A DNA stretch of 64,000 nt from a virus: positions 16,580-80,579 of IMG/VR virus record IMGVR_UViG_3300047560_000724. One strand, 5' to 3'. A program made the translations under genes and the position numbers. Shown here piece by piece: positions 46,483 to 51,603 of this stretch; the first letter of the stretch is position 1; every line of letters starts with the position of its first letter. The notes beneath the pieces were generated by a model. That model worked only from the letters and a program-made list of their open reading frames with translations, searched no databases and had not been told where the DNA came from.

Positions 46483-46558
46483 TGGGGTGCTAGATGGGGA
46501 ACGATCCCATACTATCGCTTTCACAGAGCGAGGTGCAGACCACTACACTACTAACACC
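46483..46558 (-). tRNA. tRNA-His(GTG)
   Basis: Anticodon loop CTGTGAA on TCGCT/AGCGA; extra G at -1 opposite C73, the histidine identity pair; encoded CCA. T-loop is atypical (ATCGTTC). Confidence 0.9.
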
Positions 46559-46567
46559 ATAGAAAAA

Positions 46568-46690
46568 ACAGGATACATTTTATAGCGCACTACCAATTGT
46601 GCTAACTTGGCATGAAGCCAAATGTTGGACTCGAACCAACAACCTCTCGCTTAGAAGGCGAAAATTGTTTGCTGTTAGTATCCTAAACTT
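46568..46690 (-). ncRNA. Y-RNA-like element A with circularly permuted tRNA-like domain
   Basis: Bounded by AGGATAC (46678-46684) / GTATCCT (46570-46576), with TAACAGCAAA and CTGTTT. Inside, in RNA order: anticodon-type arm TTCGC-CTTCTAA-GCGAG, T-arm GTTGG-TTCGAGT-CCAAC, acceptor-type helix ATTTGGC/GCCAAGT closed by loop TTCAT, D-arm GCAC-AATTGGTA-GTGC. All tRNA parts are present but permuted, with no free acceptor end and no CCA. Confidence 0.82.
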
Positions 46691-46765
46691 GGAGCGGGAG
46701 ACGAGGTTCGAACTCGCGACATTTACCTTGGCAAGGTAATGCTCTACCAACTGAGCTACTCCCGC
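46690..46765 (-). tRNA. tRNA-Gly(GCC)
   Basis: Anticodon loop TTGCCAA on TTACC/GGTAA; acceptor GCGGGAG/CTCCCGC; encoded CCA. Confidence 0.93.
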
Positions 46766-46773
46766 ATGAGACT

Positions 46774-46850
46774 TGGCGCGGTGGACGGGGCTCGAACCCG
46801 CGACCCTTGGCGTGACAGGCCAATACTCTGACCAACTGAGCTACCACCGC
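46774..46850 (-). tRNA. tRNA-Asp(GTC), copy 1
   Basis: Anticodon loop CTGTCAC on TTGGC/GCCAA; acceptor GCGGTGG/CCACCGC; encoded CCA. Confidence 0.93.
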
Positions 46851-46873
46851 GTAATTTTAATTATCTTTTATTT

Positions 46874-46947
46874 TGGTTCCTCCAACAAGAATCGAACTTG
46901 TAATGACCGGTTATCAGCCGATTGTTATACCATTTAACTATAGAGGA
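46874..46947 (-). tRNA. tRNA-Ile(GAT)
   Basis: Anticodon loop CTGATAA on ATCGG/CCGGT; acceptor TCCTCTA/TGGAGGA; encoded CCA. Confidence 0.9.
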
Positions 46948-46953
46948 ATAATT

Positions 46954-47028
46954 TGGTGGTGATGAGTAGAGTCGAACTACCACCAGACTCCGTATGAAGG
47001 AGGCGCACTACCATTATGCTACATCACC
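46954..47028 (-). tRNA. tRNA with CAT anticodon (elongator Met or Ile2)
   Basis: Anticodon loop TTCATAC; normally paired acceptor GGTGATG/CATCACC; encoded CCA. The paired 1-72 position argues against an initiator. Confidence 0.88.
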
Positions 47029-47120
47029 ATATAGAAACACACTCGTGCCTTTTTCGTCAGAGGAAGGTGGCCTTTCCCAGTACCCGGACTATGTCCGGTG
47101 TCGAATATGTTTTCATATGG
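47025..47120 (-). ncRNA. Hairpin spacer element, family 2, copy 2
   Basis: Terminal repeats ACCATATAGAAACACAC / TTTTCATATGGT; its end overlaps the first bases of the CAT tRNA. About 60 variable bases inside; back-to-back with copy 3. Confidence 0.6.
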
Positions 47121-47121
47121 T

Positions 47122-47210
47122 AATACCATATAGAAACACACTGGCTTGCAAGACTTCTACTAACCTTTCGATGGATGTCGCAGTTAGTATTCAATGTGTT
47201 TTTATATGGT
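47122..47210 (-). ncRNA. Hairpin spacer element, family 2, copy 3
   Basis: Terminal repeats ACCATATAGAAACACAC / TGTGTTTTTATATGGT; begins with the CCA of tRNA-Lys(TTT). Interior has ACTAAC..GTTAGT hairpin. No ORF. Confidence 0.65.
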
Positions 47211-47280
47211 AGGGGCACAGAGAATCGAACTCTGATTAATAGGTTAAAAGCCTACTACTTTGCCGTTAAGTTATACCCCC
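47207..47280 (-). tRNA. tRNA-Lys(TTT)
   Basis: Anticodon loop CTTTTAA on TAGG/CCTA; acceptor GGGGGTA/TGCCCCT; encoded CCA. Confidence 0.9.
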
Positions 47281-47283
47281 GTA

Positions 47284-47358
47284 TGGTCCACGCTCTGAGA
47301 ATCGAACTCAGTTCCTCCGGGTAAGAGCCGGTTACTTCGCCACTAAAGTTTAGCGTGG
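47284..47358 (-). tRNA. tRNA-Lys(CTT)
   Basis: Anticodon loop CTCTTAC on CCGG/CCGG; acceptor CCACGCT/AGCGTGG; D-arm ACTT/AAGT; encoded CCA. Confidence 0.9.
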
Positions 47359-47392
47359 TTGGTCGTAATTAAATTGATTTAATGTGCCAACC
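47357..47392 (-). other. Hairpin flush with tRNA-Lys(CTT) 5' end
   Basis: GGTTGG / CCAACC enclosing ATTAAAT / ATTTAAT. It abuts position 1 of tRNA-Lys(CTT); possibly a processing signal. No T-run, so not a standard terminator. Confidence 0.5.
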
Positions 47393-47419
47393 AGGACCAA
47401 TACGGGGTCAAGGTCGACA

Positions 47420-47440
47420 CTAGCGTTTACCGCGTTTCAT
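47420..47440 (-). CDS. Possible 6-residue leader-type ORF (MKRGKR)
   Basis: AAAGGAG sits 8 bases before an ATG encoding MKRGKR and a TAG stop, in the gap between element B and the hairpin at 47357. A perfect SD before so short a frame is unexpected; it may be a leader peptide or a remnant of a deleted gene. Confidence 0.3.
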   Translation of the reverse strand: MKRGKR

Positions 47441-47470
47441 GTCGTTCTCCTTTTGAACATTGTTGAAATA

Positions 47471-47541
47471 AACAGGATGTATTTTTACGGTTTTGATTAA
47501 AAGTCAAATGTATAAATTTTTGCTGTTAACATCCTTAACTT
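47471..47541 (-). ncRNA. Y-RNA-like element B (short, anticodon-arm-like hairpin)
   Basis: Bounded by AGGATGT / ACATCCT with TTAACAGCAAA and CTGTTTA. The interior has one hairpin TTTGA-CTTTTAA-TCAAA, which looks like an anticodon arm of tRNA-Lys, without other tRNA parts. Confidence 0.75.
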
Positions 47542-47614
47542 GGTGCTCCATCGAGGAATCGAACCCCAATTGCCGGACTACAAAACCGGTGTCTTACCAT
47601 TAAACGAATGGAGC
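47541..47614 (-). tRNA. tRNA-Thr(TGT), copy 2
   Basis: Anticodon loop TTTGTAG (pair 31-39 is T-T, mismatched); acceptor GCTCCAT/ATGGAGC; encoded CCA. Diverged from copy 1. Confidence 0.78.
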
Positions 47615-47621
47615 AAATTTA

Positions 47622-47742
47622 AACAGGATAGAATTTAACATAGTGCTACCGTTACACCAAACCTTTCGGCTGCGGAGTCGAACCGCTCCCTTACTTTTCA
47701 AGAGTAGTGAGTTAATTATTTTTGCTGTTACTATCCTTAACT
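47622..47742 (-). ncRNA. Y-RNA-like element C with GAAA-capped tRNA-like domain
   Basis: Bounded by AGGATAG (47731-47737) / CTATCCT (47625-47631), with TAACAGCAAA and CTGTTTA. Inside, in order: anticodon-type arm TACT-CTTGAAA-AGTA, T-arm GCGG-TTCGACT-CCGC, stem AGCC-GAAA-GGTT (acceptor helix closed by a GNRA tetraloop), D-arm GTG-TAACGGTAG-CAC. Same permuted order as element A; cannot be aminoacylated. Confidence 0.82.
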
Positions 47743-47815
47743 GGTACCTCGTTACAGAATCGAACTGTCATCAACGGTATGTAACACCGTGGTTCTGCCA
47801 TTAAACTACCGAGGC
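47742..47815 (-). tRNA. tRNA-Val(TAC), copy 2
   Basis: Anticodon loop GTTACAT on ACGGT/ACCGT; acceptor has one mismatch (7-66); encoded CCA. Diverged from copy 1. Confidence 0.85.
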
Positions 47816-47821
47816 ATAAAT

Positions 47822-47897
47822 TGGTCTCCCTACCAGGATTCGAACCTGGACCACACGGCCCCAAACCGTGTACGCAACCTGATAACGCTTTAGAGAG
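47822..47897 (-). tRNA. tRNA-Pro(TGG), copy 2
   Basis: Anticodon loop TTTGGGG on CACGG/CCGTG; acceptor CTCTCTA/TAGGGAG; encoded CCA. Confidence 0.9.
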
Positions 47898-48053
47898 ATA
47901 AAGGTTGGGCGCCACACTATCCTCCTGGGAGGACTCGCATGATTGTCTCGAATAGTCAAGTCTAATACCACTCCTAACCGTTCTTGCGCTGTCACATAGC
48001 TGAGTCACTATGCTAGGTTGGGTGGGACTCTAAACTACCGTCTATCCCGAAAT
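47898..48053 (-). ncRNA. Uncharacterised structured spacer
   Basis: 156 bases with no credible ORF. Hairpins GCATAG..CTATGT and CCTCC-CAGGAGG are visible in the leftward RNA, and CCCAACCT occurs near both ends. No match to the helix of the Y-like family. Confidence 0.4.
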
Positions 48054-48128
48054 TGGTGGAGGCCGAGGGAGTTGAACCCTTCTAGTCAGCAACCTTGCAA
48101 GGGTTACCCGTAGCCCGCTACTGCCCCC
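48054..48128 (-). tRNA. tRNA-like gene, TGC anticodon (Ala copy 2?), tiny D-loop
   Basis: Anticodon loop CTTGCAA on AACC/GGTT, T-arm AAGGG-TTCAACT-CCCTC, encoded CCA. The D-arm is GTAG-CGGG-CTAC with only 4 loop bases, and the acceptor has a mismatch; function doubtful. Confidence 0.65.
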
Positions 48129-48138
48129 AAATTCTTTT

Positions 48139-48215
48139 TGGCACCCGAGGAAGGATTCGAACCTCCGACTCCAATGTTCGTAGCATTGTACTCTAGTCCA
48201 CTGAGTTACACGGGT
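48139..48215 (-). tRNA. tRNA-Arg(ACG)
   Basis: Anticodon loop CTACGAA on CAATG/CATTG; acceptor ACCCGTG/CTCGGGT; encoded CCA. A34 would need TadA deamination. Confidence 0.9.
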
Positions 48216-48300
48216 ATAAATTAGTGTTAGTTTCTATACCACCCATTGAAACTAACAAACATTGAGAAGCCATGCATCAAAACAAGACTTCTATTTGCCC
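48216..48300 (-). other. Spacer with perfect 10-bp hairpin
   Basis: TGTTAGTTTC..GAAACTAACA hairpin (near 48228-48261) between tRNA-Phe and tRNA-Arg(ACG). No ORF; possibly an RNase III or RNase E site. Confidence 0.5.
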
Positions 48301-48376
48301 TGGTGCCGCCTCTAGGGATCGAACCTAGTTCCACGGTGCTTCAAACCGGTGCTATGACCACATCAGCTAAAGCGGC
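48301..48376 (-). tRNA. tRNA-Phe(GAA)
   Basis: Anticodon loop TTGAAGC on CCGGT/ACCGT (outer pair mismatched); acceptor GCCGCTT/AGGCGGC; encoded CCA. Confidence 0.85.
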
Positions 48377-48380
48377 AAAT

Positions 48381-48455
48381 TGGCGCCACGGACGAGAATC
48401 GAACTCGCCTTAGTCGGATAGACAATCCGTTGCCCTCCCAGAGAACTACCGTGGC
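48381..48455 (-). tRNA. tRNA with GTC anticodon (Asp copy 2), atypical
   Basis: Anticodon loop TTGTCTA (T at 37, unusual) on CGGA/TCCG; acceptor GCCACGG/CCGTGGC; encoded CCA. Confidence 0.75.
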
Positions 48456-48501
48456 ATATAAGTCTACACATCCTGCCTCTATGAGGCAGGGGTAGCATAG
48501 T

Positions 48502-48577
48502 TGGTATCGCGGACGGGAATCGAACCCGCCTAGTCAAGTTGAAAGCCTGATGACCTAACCCAGAAGTCCACCGCGAT
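48502..48577 (-). tRNA. tRNA-Glu(TTC), copy 2
   Basis: Anticodon loop CTTTCAA; acceptor ATCGCGG/CCGCGAT; encoded CCA. Sequence differs greatly from copy 1. Confidence 0.87.
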
Positions 48578-48583
48578 ATAATA

Positions 48584-48646
48584 AACAGGATACATTCTTT
48601 TTCACCATTTGAAAGTTGATTAAGATTTGCTGTTAGTATCCTTAAA
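48584..48646 (-). ncRNA. Y-RNA-like element D (short)
   Basis: Bounded by AGGATAC (48636-48642) / GTATCCT (48587-48593), with TAACAGCAAA and CTGTTTA. The 43-base interior (AATCAACTTTCAAATGGTGA) resembles element E and has no tRNA-like part. Confidence 0.75.
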
Positions 48647-48647
48647 C

Positions 48648-48721
48648 TGGCACCCGGACTAGGGATCGAACCTAGACTAACAGAGTCAAAGTCTGTTGTG
48701 CTACCATTACACAATCCGGGA
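48648..48721 (-). tRNA. tRNA-Gln(TTG)
   Basis: Anticodon loop CTTTGAC on ACAGA/TCTGT; acceptor TCCCGGA/TCCGGGT (1-72 T-T, as weak as in normal tRNA-Gln); encoded CCA. Confidence 0.9.
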
Positions 48722-48728
48722 ATAAATA
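48722..48728 (+). promoter_or_regulatory. Late-promoter-like ATAAATA motif, 5 bases from GTG
   Basis: + strand AATAAATATTTGTGTG directly before the GTG at 48734; near-identical to 45422. Confidence 0.55.
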
Positions 48729-48733
48729 TTTGT

Positions 48734-48898
48734 GTGAAGACTTATAATCACATAACCCCACAGGGATTATACTTTCATCTTTGCTTGTACGAAGGTGTGT
48801 GCTGTGTCATGGTACAAGATGTATATGATAACACTTACTTTGAACTGCAATACTTCACAGATGTCAACAAAGCCTTACGCTTTATCAACAACTTGTAA
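48734..48898 (+). CDS. Small protein, GTG start, probably leaderless
   Basis: A longer frame opens at 48698 inside tRNA-Gln, but the GTG at 48734 follows the ATAAATA motif by 5 bases exactly as for the gene at 45433. This gives 54 residues: VKTYNHITPQGLYFHLCLYE, then CCVMVQDVYDNTYFELQYFT. Alpha/beta pattern, soluble, two adjacent cysteines. Unknown function. Confidence 0.55.
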   Translation: MKTYNHITPQGLYFHLCLYEGVCCVMVQDVYDNTYFELQYFTDVNKALRFINNL

Positions 48899-48899
48899 T

Positions 48900-48978
48900 T
48901 GGCTCCGTGTGTGAGGATCGAACTCACCTAATCACTGATTAACAGTCAGGTCCTTGCACCATGCTTGGATTTCACGGA
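48900..48978 (-). tRNA. tRNA-Asn(GTT), copy 2
   Basis: Anticodon loop CTGTTAA on CTGA/TCAG; acceptor TCCGTGA/ACACGGA (inner pair mismatched); encoded CCA. Confidence 0.85.
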
Positions 48979-48987
48979 ATAGAATTT

Positions 48988-49076
48988 TGGTGGACCTTGA
49001 TAGAATCGAACTACTTGCCAGCCACCCCACTTAACAATGGCCACCGGGTTACAGCCGGCGATGGGGAACAAGATCC
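48988..49076 (-). tRNA. tRNA-like gene, GTA anticodon (Tyr copy 2), no normal D-arm
   Basis: Acceptor GGATCTT/AAGGTCC, anticodon loop CTGTAAC on CCGG/CCGG, long variable arm (GCCA..TGGC), T-loop TTCGATT, encoded CCA. Only about 10 bases separate acceptor and anticodon stems, so the D-arm is missing. Its CCCC could instead pair with GGGG of the variable arm. Confidence 0.62.
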
Positions 49077-49513
49077 ATAACACACTCTTTAGAATGTGTG
49101 TATTAAAGTACACTTGATTAAGGAATTCCGGACTAGGCGCTAGCACCGTCTGCTAGATCGTCTGCCTTCATCATTACTGCCTACATACTCCGCCGCTTCT
49201 CTGAGCATTTCTGCTCGGCTTCATGACCTGGACTAGACTAGTATCCGTCGATACTACAATCTTCCCAGAGCCCTAACGGTGTAGGTAACCTTAACCTCCA
49301 TATACGGCGTGGAGCCATATACGAATAAAGTATACTTTAATACGCTGTAATTTTTCACCCCACAAAAGGAGCTTCATCCTACAGGCCGCCCATTTGCCCA
49401 TGTTTTAAGTGCGGGCTAGGATCTCGTTTCCTATACACACTTTTTCGAAAGTCTTAAAAGCAAAACCCCAGGGTGTTTAGTCCTGGGGTCCTTTGGGTAA
49501 AATTGTGTAGTGT
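49077..49513 (-). ncRNA. Structured noncoding leader of the tRNA array
   Basis: About 440 bases without an ORF, transcribed from the tandem promoters. Leftward hairpins: TAGTATC-GACG-GATACTA, GAGCA-GAAA-TGCTC (GNRA; the same hairpin as in element F), CTAGC-agacg-GTGCTAG, a repeated CGTATATGG, and the terminator at 49466. I compared it with tmRNA and RNase P RNA and saw no match. Confidence 0.55.
49464..49489 (-). terminator. Rho-independent terminator / attenuator
   Basis: Leftward CCCCAGG-ACTAAACA-CCTGGGG followed by TTTTGCTTTT, just after the 48-residue ORF and before the structured leader; read-through into the tRNAs may be controlled here. Confidence 0.82.
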
Positions 49514-49660
49514 TTAGTTACACGATCCTCCACTGGACCCCGGGGTAATCCCCTCTGGTGTGCGATCATATGACAGACTATTAATCGCTAACCAAGAGGT
49601 GGGCATCACGCCTGCCTGTTTGGCTATCGTATTAAAATGTTGTCTATTAAATGATTGCAT
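49514..49660 (-). CDS. Small protein (48 aa) at head of the tRNA transcript
   Basis: ORF from ATG 49660: MQSFNRQHFNTIAKQAGVMP, continuing TSWLAINSLSYDRTPEGI and ending GSSGGSCN. It is the first ORF after three tandem promoters and is followed by a hairpin terminator, a leader-peptide-like arrangement. A weak AGAG serves as SD. No known family. Confidence 0.55.
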   Translation of the reverse strand: MQSFNRQHFNTIAKQAGVMPTSWLAINSLSYDRTPEGITPGSSGGSCN

Positions 49661-49720
49661 TTTAGTTTCTCTTTAAATCCTTTGTTGCTAACAAGCACCA
49701 TTGCTTGCTAACTAGTCTCT

Positions 49721-49749
49721 ATTGTAGCACCTTCCGGTGCTCCTGTCAA
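49721..49749 (-). promoter_or_regulatory. Sigma70-type promoter, tandem unit 3
   Basis: Leftward TTGACA (49744-49749), 17-bp spacer containing an extra hairpin GCACCGGAAGGTGC, TACAAT (49721-49726). Confidence 0.85.
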
Positions 49750-49821
49750 CAACTTTTGGAAAATTCTTTTGTTGTATTTTTACAACGCTTTGAAAGTTAC
49801 ATTGTTTGCTAACTTGTTTCT

Positions 49822-49850
49822 ATTGTACAGTTATTTAGTTCTGTTGTCAA
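49822..49850 (-). promoter_or_regulatory. Sigma70-type promoter, tandem unit 2
   Basis: Leftward TTGACA (49845-49850), 17-bp spacer, TACAAT (49822-49827). Confidence 0.87.
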
Positions 49851-49904
49851 CCTGGTTTTGCATTTTTGGCAAAAAGATTTACACCAACTATCTAACTAGT
49901 CTCT

Positions 49905-49933
49905 ATTGTACTGTATATATGTCGTTGTGTCAA
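49905..49933 (-). promoter_or_regulatory. Sigma70-type promoter, tandem unit 1
   Basis: Leftward TTGACA (49928-49933), 17-bp spacer, TACAAT (49905-49910). Confidence 0.87.
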
Positions 49934-49977
49934 GACCGGTGTGATAATGTGGCTTTTTTGCCACTTTTTGAAAAATG

Positions 49978-50463
49978 TTAACTTTCTACTACACCGACTA
50001 GGTGCAAGCGGGCCTGCTCGGAACAATTCATGAAAGTATGTAGTTTGCGTGTGTCAGTCCAGTAAACTGAGTCAACACTCAAGTGTTGTGGTGCGGAATC
50101 CTTAAACACAAAGTAACAGTTAGGGTTGGTCACTAACGGAATGTGAACCCTTGGTGTTTCATCCCTGTGCATACTGTAACAAGCATAAGGGCCAACCCAC
50201 ATGAGTCTTGTTCTTAGCAGCCGGTACTTAGTGATTAGCTCTTCAAAGACTGTGCCCTTAAAGAAAGGATTTAGCTCAGTGTAACTAGTTTCGTTGCCCT
50301 TACTTCTGCCGACCGCACTCGTCCACGCATCTTCACCTAGTTTAAACTGAAGGCCACATTGTTTACCCTTGTGGCCATAGTCAGTCCATTGTATATCTAA
50401 TTCAAGATCAGTGTACTTTGTTAAGATAGCAGAAGAACTTATACTATCTAATACTTTGATCAT
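49978..50463 (-). CDS. Aspartyl/asparaginyl beta-hydroxylase-like 2OG oxygenase
   Basis: A 161-residue cupin-type oxygenase: MWVGPYACYSMHRDETPRVH (HxD and the PxxxxxxHxDxxPRxHI motif of Asp/Asn beta-hydroxylases), IPLVTNPNCYFVF, then VYWTDTRKLHTFMNCSEQAR with the second His and R that binds 2-oxoglutarate. Complete active site. It could hydroxylate a product of the adjacent PP-loop ATPases. Overlaps the 374-residue gene by four bases; last gene of the leftward island. Confidence 0.85.
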   Translation of the reverse strand: MIKVLDSISSSAILTKYTDLELDIQWTDYGHKGKQCGLQFKLGEDAWTSAVGRSKGNETSYTELNPFFKGTVFEELITKYRLLRTRLMWVGPYACYSMHRDETPRVHIPLVTNPNCYFVFKDSAPQHLSVDSVYWTDTRKLHTFMNCSEQARLHLVGVVES

Positions 50464-51584
50464 GAACGACCAATTCTTGACGGAATTGCTTTAACTTGTG
50501 CCCCAGTATTTGTTTGGTAGGCAATTAATGCGTTTTCATGCGGAGTGGTTAGGTAACTTACTAGTTCCGGAATTGTCAGTACCACGGCTTGACTGTCAGA
50601 ACTTCCTTGTGCAGCCTTTTGGATCATTTTATAGTAAATGCCCTTGCGTGTTTTAACATCATCGTAAATTTCTTCAAAACCAGTATACTTTCTAGCTTGG
50701 ATAATCTCAGGCCAGTTCTTAACAGTCATCATAGGTTTGTAGAACTGTTGAAACAAACTCCACCAGCGGTACGGGTGCTTGATGTTGTTACAGAACACTT
50801 CATAAATTTGCTCTTGTACTGCATAAAAGCGTTGACAAACATCGTCTGTAAGATATGACACAGTTAGTTCTGGAGTATACAAGAAATACTTACTAGTACC
50901 TTCGTAGCCTTGTTCCATCATGTGTCGCATAATAGGTTGTGGTGTTTGGATCCATACAGGTACTGTTGCTCCGTTAGCCATCCGTGGTAAACGCTTAGAA
51001 ACATAATCTGGGCTAATTGGTTGCATCATTGGGTCACCCCCGCCCATGATGTAGCAAAAATCCTGACCAACAAAGTCCATTGTAGCACATTGTACTAAGG
51101 TAGCTAAGTTTGTAAACCCGTATTTTCCTGCGTAACGCTGTGCAAGCCCGCGATAATATGCATCTAAATTAATTGTAAATTGAATGCTTTCGATTCCGTA
51201 TCTGCGGCAAAACTCATAAGCTGTTTTAATATCATGCTCGTTGATCAGTTCGTTAGCAACATCAAACATATGAACAATAACAACCTTAAATGGGACTTTT
51301 GCTTCCATGAGGCTCAAACAAACCATTTGGCTATCACTACCACCGCTGAGGCCAACAATGATCGGTTTTGTTGCTTTATTAGCGATTAGACTAGCGGCAT
51401 GAATACATTCTTCACGGAATGATTTAACTTCGCGAGTAGTATGTCCTAATTGCAATTTAAATGTTCTCGAAGGATCTGGGTCATTGTACCATTCGTCTTG
51501 GTTAGATACATGGTCCTCGTATGGATCCACTCCCCATCCCCATTTAAAATGGTTGCCTTCTGTATAGTCGAATTTTAATTCCAT
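50460..51584 (-). CDS. PP-loop ATPase, NHFKWG subfamily, member 1
   Basis: A 374-residue protein. N-terminus FDYTEGNHFKWGWG is a signature shared by four genes here. Then FREECIHAASLI and the PP-loop IIVGLSGGSDSQMVCLSLME (residues about 77-91), then a Rossmann-like adenylation domain and a helical C-terminus with EGTSKYFLYTPELTVSYL. N-type ATP pyrophosphatases adenylate a carbonyl or carboxylate. Related to 51604, 55815 and 57950. Function unknown; I know no characterised relative with this N-terminus. Confidence 0.8.
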   Translation of the reverse strand: MELKFDYTEGNHFKWGWGVDPYEDHVSNQDEWYNDPDPSRTFKLQLGHTTREVKSFREECIHAASLIANKATKPIIVGLSGGSDSQMVCLSLMEAKVPFKVVIVHMFDVANELINEHDIKTAYEFCRRYGIESIQFTINLDAYYRGLAQRYAGKYGFTNLATLVQCATMDFVGQDFCYIMGGGDPMMQPISPDYVSKRLPRMANGATVPVWIQTPQPIMRHMMEQGYEGTSKYFLYTPELTVSYLTDDVCQRFYAVQEQIYEVFCNNIKHPYRWWSLFQQFYKPMMTVKNWPEIIQARKYTGFEEIYDDVKTRKGIYYKMIQKAAQGSSDSQAVVLTIPELVSYLTTPHENALIAYQTNTGAQVKAIPSRIGRS

Positions 51585-51603
51585 GATGTGCGTTCTTTAA
51601 AAG

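Larger units (their letters stand above)
49661..49977 (-). promoter_or_regulatory. Triple tandem promoter region
   Basis: 317 bases without an ORF. It holds three promoters of one design (entries at 49721, 49822, 49905), each followed by the same AGAGACTAGTTAGC-type initial sequence, so probably duplicated units. Drives the leader and tRNA array leftward. Confidence 0.85.

Noticed and set aside
46994-47212. Plus-strand 72-residue ORF with repeated YRNTL
   Set aside because: The repeat is translation of the two family 2 hairpin spacers, not a protein repeat.
46568-47742. Group I or group II intron within tRNA genes
   Set aside because: Elements A and C are too short, lack intron core motifs and do not interrupt a normal tRNA.
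47712-48008. Minus-strand 98-residue and overlapping 64-residue ORFs
   Set aside because: Both are made mainly of tRNA-Val and tRNA-Pro sequence.
48367-48714. Minus-strand 115-residue ORF (FDSVSLGSIPSPGAS, ARRVRFPSAIP-like)
   Set aside because: Translation of several tRNA genes and element D.
40729-49076. CRISPR array (regularly repeated GGATTCGAACC blocks)
   Set aside because: The repeats are T-arms of tRNA genes with variable spacing; no direct repeats with unique spacers.
49077-49513. tmRNA or RNase P RNA
   Set aside because: No tag-peptide frame, no tmRNA acceptor halves and no conserved RNase P core sequences found by eye.
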